Source: Pseudomonas sp. NC02 (GTDB lineage Bacteria > Pseudomonadota > Gammaproteobacteria > Pseudomonadales > Pseudomonadaceae). Taken from it: 64,000 nt of DNA. This document shows, in pieces, positions 1 through 8,994 of this stretch (its first letter is position 1; every line of letters starts with the position of its first letter). Position numbers and translations under genes: made by a program. The stretch lies in NCBI RefSeq assembly GCF_002874965.1, contig NZ_CP025624.1:992001-1056000 (forward strand). Direction: 5' to 3'. The notes beneath the pieces were generated by a model, which ran no database searches, was not told the DNA's origin, and saw nothing but the letters and a program-made list of their open reading frames with translations.

Positions 1-790
1 GCATCTTCACCCAGCGCGACGGCGGCATGCCGAAAGTGCTGCGGAACTGGCGGGTCATGTGGCTCTGGTCGGTGAAGCCGGCGGTCAGTGCCGCATCCAC
101 CAGTGACTGGCCCTGGCCCAGCAGGCTGCGCACCAGGTCCAGGCGGCGCATGGTCAGGTAGCGATAGGGGCTGGTGCCGAACAACAAACGAAAATCCCGC
201 GACAACGCCCAGCGGTCGCGGTTGGCGTATTCCGCCATTTCATCGAGGGTAATCGGCCGGCCCAGGGCACTGTGGATAAATTCCCGTGCGCGCTCGGCGG
301 CCCGGTAGTCGAAGGTCTTGCGATTGACCGTGATGCCCGACGCGTTATTCAGCGCCTGGGCCAAGTCAAACATCGCGTCCTGTTCCTGCAGCGGGTCAAT
401 CGGGCAATCCAGGCTTTGCAGCAACACTTCACTGGCGCGGTACAGCCACGGGTCGCTGGACAATCCGCCGGGGATGAACGGTAACGGCTTGCCGCCGAGC
501 ACCTGCTGGATCAGCGCCGGCTCCACGTAAATCATCCGGTATTTGAAACCTTCCTCGCTGCCGGCCCAGCCGTCATGCACTTCATCGGGATGGATCACCA
601 TGGTCCGCCCCGGCAGGCTGTGGGTCATGCCGCCGCGATAGTGAAAACTCTGCACACCGAACAGGGTACGGCCGATGGCATAGGTGTCGTGGCGATGGGG
701 GTCGAAGCCAAACCCGGCAAAATACGCCTCGATACGCTCCAGGCCACTGGCGTGGGGCGCGCGGTGCAGCCAGTCGATATTGGTCGCCAT
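1..790 (-). CDS. AraC family transcriptional regulator (3' end cut by window)
   Basis: Read on the minus strand from ATG at 788-790 (MATNIDWLHRAPHASGLERI...). The first ~170 residues form a cupin-like AraC ligand-binding domain (HRHDTYAIGRT, then GRTMVIHPDEVHDG). The C-terminal part has the AraC double helix-turn-helix, including GFTDQSHMTRQFRSTFG, and is cut off by the window edge shortly after PSRWVK, so only a few residues are missing. It is divergent from the LysE-type exporter gene at 928, which suggests it controls that exporter; such AraC-LysE pairs are common in Pseudomonas. The effector is not predictable from sequence. Confidence 0.88.
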   Translation of the reverse strand, partial: MATNIDWLHRAPHASGLERIEAYFAGFGFDPHRHDTYAIGRTLFGVQSFHYRGGMTHSLPGRTMVIHPDEVHDGWAGSEEGFKYRMIYVEPALIQQVLGGKPLPFIPGGLSSDPWLYRASEVLLQSLDCPIDPLQEQDAMFDLAQALNNASGITVNRKTFDYRAAERAREFIHSALGRPITLDEMAEYANRDRWALSRDFRLLFGTSPYRYLTMRRLDLVRSLLGQGQSLVDAALTAGFTDQSHMTRQFRSTFGMPPSRWVKM

Positions 791-927
791 GATGAGTTGT
801 CGCGCAAAGAGATGGAAATACGGTAACCCAGTCTGAATCCGCTGTCTGCCGGGGTCTTGTACGATTGTGCAGGGCGGGTACCGGGCATATGATCCTTATT
901 CCTGCACTGCCCTCGGCGGAATCCCAA

Positions 928-1566
928 ATGGAATTGTTCAATCCGGCCTACGCGGCGCCTCTGGTCTCGCTGGCCCTGCTCTGGACCGTCGCGGTCGTCA
1001 CGCCCGGCCCGAACTTCTTCAACACCGCGCAACTGGCCGCCAGTTGCTCGCGTCGCCACGGCGTGGTGGCGTCCTCGGGCGTGGCCACCGGCACCGTGAT
1101 GTGGGGTCTGGCAGGCGGTTTGGGGATCAAGTCGCTGTTCACCGCAGCACCCATGTTGTACCTGGCGTTCAAGATCATCGGCGGCTGCTACCTGATTTAC
1201 CTGGGGTTGAAACTGTTCCGGCGCTCGGCACCGTCGATGGCCCAGAACCTGTTGCCCGACGAACCTCGGCGTTCACTGTTCTCCGCCTGGCGCCTGGGTT
1301 TGCTGGGCAACCTGTCCAACCCCAAGGCGGCGCTGTTCGTCGCGACGATCTTTGCATCCACCATGCCGCAGTCACCGTCGCCGACGCTGCTGACCCTGGC
1401 CGTGATCACCATGGCGACCTTGTCATTCAGTTGGTACTCCTGCGTGGCGCTGGTGTTTTCCAGTGAGCGGATGGCCAACGTCTATGCCCGCTCGCGCAAG
1501 TGGCTGGACCGGTTTGCCGGTGGTTGTTATGTGCTGTTCGGGGCCACGCTGGTAGCGAATCGCTGA
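928..1566 (+). CDS. LysE family amino-acid/metabolite exporter
   Basis: 212 aa inner-membrane protein of the LysE/RhtB family, which exports amino acids or related metabolites. It shows the family signatures TPGPN near residue 30 and NPKAALF near residue 130, and about six hydrophobic segments. Length is normal for the family. ATG at 928 (MELFNPAYAAP) is preferred over the open frame running back to 865, because the added residues are not membrane-like or family-like. The AraC regulator on the opposite strand shares the ~137-bp intergenic region and is the likely regulator. The substrate is unknown. Confidence 0.88.
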   Translation: MELFNPAYAAPLVSLALLWTVAVVTPGPNFFNTAQLAASCSRRHGVVASSGVATGTVMWGLAGGLGIKSLFTAAPMLYLAFKIIGGCYLIYLGLKLFRRSAPSMAQNLLPDEPRRSLFSAWRLGLLGNLSNPKAALFVATIFASTMPQSPSPTLLTLAVITMATLSFSWYSCVALVFSSERMANVYARSRKWLDRFAGGCYVLFGATLVANR

Positions 1567-1609
1567 CGGCTCATGGTAAGAAGCCTTACTTTCAAACGTG
1601 AGGCCGATC

Positions 1610-2704
1610 ATGAGCAAGCTGCGGGTAGGGATTATTTTTGGTGGCCGTTCGGCCGAGCACGAAGTGTCGCTGCAATCGGCGCGCAACATCGTCGATGCAC
1701 TGGACCGTTCGCGCTTCGAGCCGATCCTGATCGGCATCGACAAGGCCGGCCACTGGCACCTCAACGACACCTCGGGCTTTCTGCTCAACGAAGAAAACCC
1801 GGCGCTGATCGCTCTCAATCAATCCAATCGTGAACTGGCCGTGGTGCCGGGCAAGGCCAGCCAACAACTGGTGGAAACCGCCAGCCAGGCCTCGTTGGAA
1901 CATGTCGATGTGATCTTCCCGATCGTCCACGGCACCCTCGGCGAAGACGGCTGCCTGCAAGGCCTGCTGCGCATGGCCGACTTGCCGTTTGTCGGCTCCG
2001 ACGTGCTGGGCTCGGCCGTGTGCATGGACAAGGACATCAGCAAACGCCTGCTGCGCGATGCCGGGATTGCCGTGACACCGTTCATTACCCTCAACCGCAG
2101 GAATGCGGCGCGTACCACCTTCGAACACGCCCAACAAAAACTCGGATTGCCGATGTTCGTGAAACCGGCGAACCAGGGTTCGTCCGTGGGCGTGAGCAAG
2201 GTGGGCAGCGAGGCTGAATATCATGCCGCCGTAGAACTGGCCCTCGGGTTTGATGAAAAGGTGCTGGTGGAGTCGGCGGTAAAAGGCCGGGAAATCGAAT
2301 GCGCCGTGTTGGGTAACGAGAATCCCATCGCCAGCGGCTGTGGCGAGATCGTGGTGCGGGACGGGTTCTATTCCTACGACAGCAAATACATCGATGACCA
2401 GGCAGCCCAGGTGGTGGTGCCGGCGGACATCAGTGTTGAAGCCAGCGAGCGTATTCGTGCGTTGGCTATCGAAGCGTTTGAAACCCTGGGCTGTGCCGGG
2501 CTGGCGCGGGTGGATGTGTTTCTGACGGATGAGGGTGAGGTGCTGATCAACGAGATCAACTCGTTGCCGGGCTTTACGCGCATCAGCATGTACCCGAAAT
2601 TATGGCAGGCGGCTGGCATGAGCTACAGCGAGCTGGTGAGCCGGTTGATCGAGCTGGCGCTGGAGCGGCATGCGGGGCGCAAGGGGTTGAAGATCAGCCG
2701 CTAA
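1610..2704 (+). CDS. ddl: D-alanine--D-alanine ligase
   Basis: 364 aa ATP-grasp ligase that joins two D-Ala for peptidoglycan precursor synthesis in the cytoplasm. The N-terminus [20 protein letters not shown] is the typical Ddl start. [14 protein letters not shown] (around 185) and the C-terminal [17 protein letters not shown] are ATP/Mg and substrate-binding signatures. ATG at 1610 is chosen over the upstream in-frame GTG (1598) because it begins exactly at the family's conserved start and has AGG upstream. It lies outside the mur/fts cluster, so it is probably the DdlA-type paralogue. Confidence 0.93.
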   Translation: MSKLRVGIIFGGRSAEHEVSLQSARNIVDALDRSRFEPILIGIDKAGHWHLNDTSGFLLNEENPALIALNQSNRELAVVPGKASQQLVETASQASLEHVDVIFPIVHGTLGEDGCLQGLLRMADLPFVGSDVLGSAVCMDKDISKRLLRDAGIAVTPFITLNRRNAARTTFEHAQQKLGLPMFVKPANQGSSVGVSKVGSEAEYHAAVELALGFDEKVLVESAVKGREIECAVLGNENPIASGCGEIVVRDGFYSYDSKYIDDQAAQVVVPADISVEASERIRALAIEAFETLGCAGLARVDVFLTDEGEVLINEINSLPGFTRISMYPKLWQAAGMSYSELVSRLIELALERHAGRKGLKISR

Positions 2705-2712
2705 AGATCAAA

Positions 2713-2801
2713 TGTGGGAGCTGGCTTGCCTGCGATAGCGGTGGATCAGTGAATAAAATATTGACTGACACTCCGTCATCGCAGGCAAGCCAGCTCCCAC
2801 A
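2713..2801. repeat. Paired REP element (REPIN), GCTGGCTTGCCTGC subtype
   Basis: Two inverted REP half-units: TGTGGGAGCTGGCTTGCCTG at the left and its reverse complement at the right, separated by a short AT-richer spacer. It sits between convergent ddl and the laccase-domain gene. The core (CTGGCTTGCCTGCGAT) differs from the CGGGCTTGCTCGCGAA core of most other REPs in this window, so it is a second REP subfamily. Confidence 0.85.
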
Positions 2802-3530
2802 CTAGATTTGCGCAGTCCTGGAAATCCACGAATACAACAACGTCTTGCGCTCCGTACTGTCATGGGTCCTTCGGCGGTAACTCGCAAATGCAGGCGAGGT
2901 GCAATACGTACACACCTCGCTCACCTCAACCTGCTCAGGTTTTATCCCTGCCGCCTCCAGCAAGATCAGCGCATACCGGCCCAAATCAAACCACGCACTC
3001 AACGCCTGCCTGGGTTCTGGCGGCTGAATCTCCGGTGCCAACAACGGCCCCGGCTGCTCAAACGTCCACGGCGCATTTCCATCCCGCCACAAATGCCCCT
3101 GGCTCGCCTGCAACTGCGCCACAAACTCGCCACTCACCTCATAACAACACGGCTTGATCGACGGCCCGATCGCAATCCGCAACTGGTCCAACGCCACTCC
3201 CTCGGCGGCAAACCGTTGCATGGCATTGGCGATGATCCCGCCTTGCAGCCCCTTCCAGCCGCCATGAATCGCAGCGACAAAATCCCCGCTCTCCGAGGCC
3301 ATCAGCAACGGCAGGCAATCGGCGGTGATCACCGCAATCGGCTGCACATCCCGGCTGAAAACCCCGTCAGCCTCCACCGTATTGGGCATAAGCTCCGGGT
3401 GCCATTCAATGGTCGTGGCGCTGTGCACCTGCTTGCAGATGAACACCTCGTCGGGCCGCAATGGATCGTCAATCGTACAAAACCCATGGTCGACGCCAGC
3501 CAGGGCGCCGAGGTTATTTGCCTTGTGCAC
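2802..3530 (-). CDS. Laccase-domain (PgeF/YfiH-like) protein
   Basis: 242 aa member of the YfiH/PgeF multicopper-oxidoreductase-like family, whose characterised members act as peptidoglycan-editing or purine nucleoside enzymes. Conserved metal/active-site segments are visible: CKQVHSA (around 33), TADCLPLL and AAIHGGWKGLQGG (around 90). The start is GTG (3528-3530); the N-terminus is short compared with classical YfiH, where a longer NLG...D segment precedes the QVHS motif. It is probably a paralogue of the rluD-linked pgeF, since it is not next to rluD here. Its specific substrate is uncertain. Confidence 0.8.
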   Translation of the reverse strand: MHKANNLGALAGVDHGFCTIDDPLRPDEVFICKQVHSATTIEWHPELMPNTVEADGVFSRDVQPIAVITADCLPLLMASESGDFVAAIHGGWKGLQGGIIANAMQRFAAEGVALDQLRIAIGPSIKPCCYEVSGEFVAQLQASQGHLWRDGNAPWTFEQPGPLLAPEIQPPEPRQALSAWFDLGRYALILLEAAGIKPEQVEVSEVCTYCTSPAFASYRRRTHDSTERKTLLYSWISRTAQI

Positions 3531-3553
3531 GCGCAGCTCTCCAGTGAGTCAAT

Positions 3554-5380
3554 TCAATCCCCCAGCGCTTCGCCTTCACGGCGTGGATCAGCCCCGCCGA
3601 TCAACGACGCTTTGCCCTGCGCATCGCGCACCCGGACGATCGCCTGGGCGCCGCTGGTCATGTCGATTTCGCTCAGGGCGTGGCCCTTGTCCTTGAGCGC
3701 CTGTTTCAGCTGAGCACTGAACAACCCGGCTTCCAGCTCGGTCGCGCCGTTGCGGCTGCCGAAGTTGGGCAGGCCGACGGCCGCTTGCGGGTCGAGGTTC
3801 CAGTCGAGCATGGCCACCAGGGATTTGCTCACATATTCGATGATCTGCGAACCGCCCGGCGAACCCACCGTGGCCACCCACTCACCACTCTGGCGATCAA
3901 ACACCAGGGTCGGTGCCATCGACGAACGCGGGCGCTTGCCCGGCTCGATCCTGTTGGCCACCGGCTGGCCGTTCTCTTCGGGGATGAAGGAGAAGTCGGT
4001 CATCTGGTTATTCAGCAAAAAGCCCTGGACCATTACATGGGAACCGAATGCGGACTCCACCGTGGTGGTCATCGACACCGCGCCACCCACGTCATCCACC
4101 GCCACCACTTGCGAGGTGGAAATGCGCAACGGCGAGCGATCCGGCGCGTAGGCCACTTCAATTCCCGCAGGCTTGCCCGGCTTGGCGACGCCCATGCTGC
4201 GCTCACCAATCAATGCGGCACGGCCGGCCAGATAGTCCGGCGCGACCAGCCCGGCCACCGGCACTGGCACGTAGTCGGAATCCGCCACGTACTGGGCGCG
4301 GTCGGCATAGGCCAGGCGGTCGGCCTCGGCGATCAGGTGCACCGCTTCGGGCACCGGTTCCAGGCCGGCCGGGGAGTCGTTCTTCACCGGCTTCAACAGC
4401 CCAAGCGTCATACGCGGGTCGCGGGTTTCCAGGGCCTGCAACGTGCCGAGGATCTGCGCAATGGCGATCCCGCCCGACGACGGCGGCGGCATGCCGCAGA
4501 CTTTCCAGCGTTTGTAGTCGGTGCACAACGGCGCCCGCTCAACTGCGCTGTAGCCCTTGAGGTCGGTCAGCGTCAGGCTGCCGGCGTTGCTGTTGCCTTG
4601 CACCTTGCGGGTGATTTCGTCGGCAATCGGGCCGTAGTACAGCGCGTCCGGCCCTTCCTTGGCGATGCGCTTGAACACGTTGGCCAGCGCCGGGTTTTTC
4701 AGCAGCGTACCGGTGGCCTTCGGGCTGCCGTCGGCATTCAGGAAGTACGCGGTCATTTCCGGCGAGCGGCTGATGTAGCGGTCAGCGGCAATCAGGCTGT
4801 GCAGGCGCGCAGAGATCGGGAAACCCTCTTCGGCCAGGCGAATGGCCGGCTCAAACAGTTTGGCCCATTGCAGGTGGCCGGTCTTTTTATGGGCCATTTC
4901 CAGGGCACGCAACACCCCCGGGGTGGCCACCGAACGCCCGCCAATCTGCGCCTGCGGGAACGACATCGGCGTGCCATCGGCGTTGAGGAACAACCGCTCG
5001 GTAGCGCCCGCCGGTGCGGTTTCGCGACCGTCGTAGGCGTGCACCTGCTTGCCGTCCCACAGCATGATGAACGCGCCGCCGCCGATCCCGGAGGACTGCG
5101 GCTCCACCAGGGTCAGCACGGCCTGCATGGCAATCGCGGCGTCGATGGCCGAGCCGCCCTTGCGCAATATCTCGCGCCCGGCTTCGGCGGCCAGCGGGTT
5201 GGCGGCGGCGGCCATGTGGCGCTCGGCGTGGCGGGGGCTCATGTCGGTGCGATAGCCCGAGCCGAGCTCCGGGGCGGGCGGCAGTTCCGGCGCGGTGGCG
5301 CTGTGGCAGGCGGCGAGGGTGAGGGCGGCGGTGATCAGCGAGAGGGTGGTAAGGCGTTGGCGGCGAAAAATCGAAAACAC
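3554..5380 (-). CDS. ggt: Gamma-glutamyltransferase, lipoprotein type
   Basis: 608 aa Ntn-hydrolase that cleaves gamma-glutamyl compounds such as glutathione in the periplasm. The N-terminus has a lipoprotein signal (LTLAAC, lipid Cys at 25). PQSSGIGGGAFIM (around 95) and the C-terminal small-subunit block with LLNNQMTDFSF and the PRSSMAPTLVF/GSPGGSQII region are typical of GGT. The self-processing nucleophile is predicted at Thr422 in STSQVVAVDD, where most relatives have TTH rather than TSQ. ATG at 5380 gives a correct lipoprotein leader. It is convergent with nothing and lies 23 bp from the laccase-domain gene on the same strand. Confidence 0.92.
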   Translation of the reverse strand: MFSIFRRQRLTTLSLITAALTLAACHSATAPELPPAPELGSGYRTDMSPRHAERHMAAAANPLAAEAGREILRKGGSAIDAAIAMQAVLTLVEPQSSGIGGGAFIMLWDGKQVHAYDGRETAPAGATERLFLNADGTPMSFPQAQIGGRSVATPGVLRALEMAHKKTGHLQWAKLFEPAIRLAEEGFPISARLHSLIAADRYISRSPEMTAYFLNADGSPKATGTLLKNPALANVFKRIAKEGPDALYYGPIADEITRKVQGNSNAGSLTLTDLKGYSAVERAPLCTDYKRWKVCGMPPPSSGGIAIAQILGTLQALETRDPRMTLGLLKPVKNDSPAGLEPVPEAVHLIAEADRLAYADRAQYVADSDYVPVPVAGLVAPDYLAGRAALIGERSMGVAKPGKPAGIEVAYAPDRSPLRISTSQVVAVDDVGGAVSMTTTVESAFGSHVMVQGFLLNNQMTDFSFIPEENGQPVANRIEPGKRPRSSMAPTLVFDRQSGEWVATVGSPGGSQIIEYVSKSLVAMLDWNLDPQAAVGLPNFGSRNGATELEAGLFSAQLKQALKDKGHALSEIDMTSGAQAIVRVRDAQGKASLIGGADPRREGEALGD

Positions 5381-5472
5381 GCGATGACTCCGTTCATTTG
5401 AGAATGATCTGTTGTCCGTGGGGAGGGAATGTACCTCAGTGGTTTGCAGGTTGGGAGATTGATCTGTATTTG

Positions 5473-5487
5473 GTTGTGCGGTACAAC
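5473..5487. promoter_or_regulatory. Possible operator: inverted repeat GTTGT-N5-ACAAC
   Basis: A perfect 5-bp inverted repeat with a 5-bp spacer lies 37 bp upstream of the GTG start of the MarR-GNAT fusion gene. The position and symmetry fit an autoregulatory MarR-type operator. It is short, so chance occurrence is possible. Confidence 0.35.
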
Positions 5488-5523
5488 TATATCCTTCGTC
5501 ATTCGGGCAAGAGGTTTCCCCCC

Positions 5524-6468
5524 GTGAACCGTTCCAAGCCAGACCTTATCGATCAGATCCGCTGTGCCTCGCGTCTTATGGTGCGAGAGCTGGGCTTCAT
5601 GCAGCCGAAGTTGGCGGCCAGCAGTTACCCACCGTCATCGGTGCACACGATTGTTGAAATCGGCGAGCATGGCGCGCTGACAGCGGCTGAACTGGTCATG
5701 TTGCTGGGGCTGGAAAAGTCGTCGGTGAGCCGCATGGTGCGCAAGCTGGTCGAGGCGGGCGAGCTGGAAGAGTTTGCCAACGAGGACGATGCCCGTTCGA
5801 AAAAGCTGCGGCTCACCACACGAGGCCAGAAGACGTTACGCGACATTGAAACGTTTGCCCGGCGCCAGGTGGGCGAGGCGATTGGCGACTTGTCCAGCGA
5901 ACAGCAACAGGCCGTCAGCCGCGGGCTCGATCAGTACGCCGCAGCCCTGCAAACCCAACGTACCGGCGCCCGGCAGCCGAGGCACTACCGCATTGCCCAT
6001 GGCTACCGGCCAGGCATCATCGGGCGTATCGCGCAGATGCACGCCGAGTACTACGCCCAGCATGCGAATTTTGGCCAGCCGTTTGAAAGCCTGGTGGCGG
6101 CGGACATGGCCGAGTTGATGGGGCGCCTGGCCAACCCGCGCAACCAAGTCTGGGCAGTGCTGGACGCAGAGCAGATCGTCGGTTCGATCGCGATTGATGG
6201 CGAGGGCGAAAACGGCGAGGCGATCCTGCGCTGCTTCATCCTCGCCCCGTCGGCTCACGGCCAGGGCTTGGGTAAACGGTTGTTGAAAGAGGCGCTGGAT
6301 TTCTGTGACGGGCACCGGTTCCCGGCGGTGCGGCTGTGGACGTTCAAGGGCCTGGATGTGGCGCGCAAGCTCTATGAAAACGCGGGCTTTGTGCTGGAGT
6401 CGGAACAGGAGGGGCAGCAGTGGGGCAAATCGGTGGTGGAGCAGTGTTTTGTGCGGCACGCTGTTTGA
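5524..6468 (+). CDS. Bifunctional MarR-type regulator / GNAT acetyltransferase
   Basis: 314 aa fusion. Residues ~1-145 form a MarR winged helix (ALTAAELVMLLGLEKSSVSRMVRKL, then DARSKKLRLTTRG wing). Residues ~155-314 form a GNAT acetyltransferase with the acetyl-CoA loop SAHGQGLGKRLL and the typical VRLWTFKGLDVARKLYENAGF end. The start is taken as GTG at 5524 (VNRSKPDLIDQIR); the frame stays open to 5398, but the extra residues do not resemble the family. The domain order is that of known MarR/GNAT fusions. It is transcribed divergently from ggt and convergently with the TonB receptor gene. Target and acetyl acceptor are unknown. Confidence 0.85.
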   Translation: MNRSKPDLIDQIRCASRLMVRELGFMQPKLAASSYPPSSVHTIVEIGEHGALTAAELVMLLGLEKSSVSRMVRKLVEAGELEEFANEDDARSKKLRLTTRGQKTLRDIETFARRQVGEAIGDLSSEQQQAVSRGLDQYAAALQTQRTGARQPRHYRIAHGYRPGIIGRIAQMHAEYYAQHANFGQPFESLVAADMAELMGRLANPRNQVWAVLDAEQIVGSIAIDGEGENGEAILRCFILAPSAHGQGLGKRLLKEALDFCDGHRFPAVRLWTFKGLDVARKLYENAGFVLESEQEGQQWGKSVVEQCFVRHAV

Positions 6469-6510
6469 CGCAACAGCGCCCCACGTCACGGGGCGCTGGC
6501 GCCTGGCCGG

Positions 6511-8919
6511 TTAGAAGTCCCAGCGCGTGGTGAGCATCACGTTGCGCGGGGTGCCGTAATAGGCCGTGTTATAGAAGCCGATGTTGGTGTAGTACTGCTT
6601 GTCGAACAGGTTGTTGACGTTCAGCGTCGCGGAAAGATGTTCGCTGACCTGATACTTGGCCATCGCGTCCACCACCCAATACGCTTCCTGCGAGAACTCT
6701 TCGTTTTGCGCCTTGGGCCGGTTGTACACCACTTGCCAGCTTCTGCTCTGCCAGCGCGCGCCGCCGCCGACGGTCAGGCGGTCCAGCGGACCCTTGAGTT
6801 TGTACGAGGTGAAGAAACTGAGCTGGTCCTCCGGCTCCCAGGTCGAAGCCTTGTCGCCATGCTCATCCCGCAGGATCTTGTGGGTGTAGCCGGCCTGGGC
6901 CTGCCAGCCCGGCGCAAGCTCGCCGGACATCTCGGCCTCGAAACCCTTGGTTTTGGCCTTGATGCCTTTCTCGGCATACCCGAGGGATGGGTTGGTCGGC
7001 GCGGCGTTGTATTCGGCGTCCGGCTCCGCACGGTTGGTTTCGTGCACTTCGAAGTAGGCCATGCTGGTGTTGAGCCGGCCCTCGAAGAACTCACCCTTGA
7101 GGCCGGTCTCGTAGTTCTTGCCTTCATCCGGTTCCAGCAATTTGTTGTTGCGGTCGCGGCTGTAGGTCGTCGGCATGAAGATGTCGGTGTAGCTGGCATA
7201 CGCGGTGAAGTTGTCGTTCAGGTCGTAGGTGACCCCGGCGTAGGGCACCAGCTTGCCGGTCTCGGTGGAGTCGTCTTCGCCACGCAATTTGTAGTTGGCC
7301 ACGCGGCTGCCGAGGAACAGGTTCAGGTCATCCATGAGGTTGAAACGTGCGGCCATATAGCCTGCGGATTGGCGGGTCGTGGCATCGATGATCCGTGTCG
7401 GTTCACCCCAGTTCGGCTCCGGAGCGTTGCCATCGAAGTTCCAGAAATCGATCTCGTTGTTGCCCACATAAGTGGGGGCGCCGTAGTCCTTTCCGGTCCA
7501 GTGGGAGTTCGAGGCCGACGCGCCAATCACCAATTCATGGGTACGGCCCAGCAGGCTGAACGGACCGCTGGCGTAGACATCGCCCGAGTCGGCGCGGGTG
7601 TTGCCGGTGAACTTGTTCGCGTACAGGGACGACAGTCCGGTGGCGGGGAACGGGCCACTCATGATCGAGCCCAGGGGCGCGTCGTAGCCCATGAGTTGGT
7701 GGGTGTATTGGCCCTTGATCACCCAGCCATTGTCGAAGTTGTGTTCCAGGGTGGAGAACACGCTGCGGGAGTACTGCTCCCAGCGGCTCCACTTGGCGCC
7801 GTTGTTGTAGGAGCGTTTTACATCGATGCGGTTGCCGTTGCGATCGAACAGCGCACGGCTGCCGGACCAGCCCGAGCCTTGCGGGTCGCTGTCCAGGTAA
7901 TCGAAACCGACGGTGAGCAGGGTGTCGTCGGTCAGGTCGGCTTCCAGCGTGCCGAAATACACATTGGTGCTGCGCTGGTAGTGGTCCATGAACGAGTGCT
8001 TGTCCTGGTACGCCGCCACCGCACGCCCGCGCACGTTGCCGCTGTCGGTCAGCGGGCCACTCACGTCGATCTGGGAACGATAGTTGTCCCAGCTGCCGGC
8101 GCCGAGTTCGACGCTGGCCTTGAAGTCCCGCGTGGGCTTTTTGCGGATCAGGTTGATCGTCGCGCCAGGGGCGCCGGCGCCGGTCAGCAGTCCGGTGGCA
8201 CCCTTGAGGATTTCCACGCGGTCATAGATCGCCATGTCGCTGAGGGTCTGGCTGGACGAGTAGGCGGAGTTGCGCAGGGTCGGGATGCCGTCGTACTGGA
8301 AGTTTTCCACCGAGAAGCCGCGGGCGTAGTAATTGTTACGCTCGCTGTCGAAGGTCGACACGGTGATGCCCGGTGTATGGCGCATCACGTCGTCGATCGA
8401 AGTGAGCGCGAAGTCATCCATATGCTGGCGCGTGATCACGGTGATCGACTGCGGGGTTTCCCGTGGGGTCAGCACCATGCGCGTGGCGGTGGCGATGGTG
8501 CCCGGGGTGTAGGAACCGCTGCCCTCAGTGATGGTGCCCAACTGATTCGCGGTGATCTCTGTGGCACCCAGCGACAGCGCGCCGCCGGCCACCGGCAGGC
8601 TTTCCAGCTGGTAGCCATCGGCATTGCCGCGTGCTGCGAAGCCGGTGCCGGCCAGCACCTGCGCGAACCCGTCCTCCACGTTGTAGCTGCCGCGCACGCC
8701 GGGGCTGTCCAACCCGGCCACTTGTTGCGACAGGAACGAGATCGGCACGCCGGCGGCCTGGGCGTAACACGTCAGCACGTCACCGAGTTTTCCGGGGGCG
8801 ATGTCGAACGCCTGTACCTGCTGCTGCGCGTAGGCCAGGCCCGGCACCGCCAGGGGCAGGCAGCCAAGCAACAGTCGACTGGCCAGCAACAGGCCGCCGC
8901 GTGTGGGGGTTGAAGACAT
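6511..8919 (-). CDS. TonB-dependent siderophore receptor with signalling (STN) domain
   Basis: 802 aa outer-membrane receptor of the FpvA/FoxA type. After a signal peptide (ending near AYA-QQQ) comes an STN signalling domain (~45-120), then the plug (PQSITVITRQHMDDF...; VEILKGATGLLTGAGAPGATINLIRKKP) and a beta-barrel ending in an aromatic residue (WDF). The STN domain means it can signal through the adjacent FecR to FecI. ATG at 8919 is chosen over an upstream TTG at 8949 because AAAGGAG lies 10 bp before it. The ligand is a ferric siderophore, probably a xenosiderophore; identity is not visible. Confidence 0.92.
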   Translation of the reverse strand: MSSTPTRGGLLLASRLLLGCLPLAVPGLAYAQQQVQAFDIAPGKLGDVLTCYAQAAGVPISFLSQQVAGLDSPGVRGSYNVEDGFAQVLAGTGFAARGNADGYQLESLPVAGGALSLGATEITANQLGTITEGSGSYTPGTIATATRMVLTPRETPQSITVITRQHMDDFALTSIDDVMRHTPGITVSTFDSERNNYYARGFSVENFQYDGIPTLRNSAYSSSQTLSDMAIYDRVEILKGATGLLTGAGAPGATINLIRKKPTRDFKASVELGAGSWDNYRSQIDVSGPLTDSGNVRGRAVAAYQDKHSFMDHYQRSTNVYFGTLEADLTDDTLLTVGFDYLDSDPQGSGWSGSRALFDRNGNRIDVKRSYNNGAKWSRWEQYSRSVFSTLEHNFDNGWVIKGQYTHQLMGYDAPLGSIMSGPFPATGLSSLYANKFTGNTRADSGDVYASGPFSLLGRTHELVIGASASNSHWTGKDYGAPTYVGNNEIDFWNFDGNAPEPNWGEPTRIIDATTRQSAGYMAARFNLMDDLNLFLGSRVANYKLRGEDDSTETGKLVPYAGVTYDLNDNFTAYASYTDIFMPTTYSRDRNNKLLEPDEGKNYETGLKGEFFEGRLNTSMAYFEVHETNRAEPDAEYNAAPTNPSLGYAEKGIKAKTKGFEAEMSGELAPGWQAQAGYTHKILRDEHGDKASTWEPEDQLSFFTSYKLKGPLDRLTVGGGARWQSRSWQVVYNRPKAQNEEFSQEAYWVVDAMAKYQVSEHLSATLNVNNLFDKQYYTNIGFYNTAYYGTPRNVMLTTRWDF

Positions 8920-8994
8920 GTTATCGGTGCTCCTTTGGATGTTGGCCAAGGAAAGGACGCGGCAAAACCGAAAACACGCAACGGTGCGTAAGAA

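Noticed and set aside
3680..5401. 573-aa open frame on the plus strand
   Set aside because: Fully antisense to ggt, His/Arg/Gly-rich low-complexity product; a shadow of a GC-rich gene.
6637..8913. 758-aa open frame on the plus strand
   Set aside because: Antisense to the TonB receptor gene, no family features; the receptor is unmistakable.
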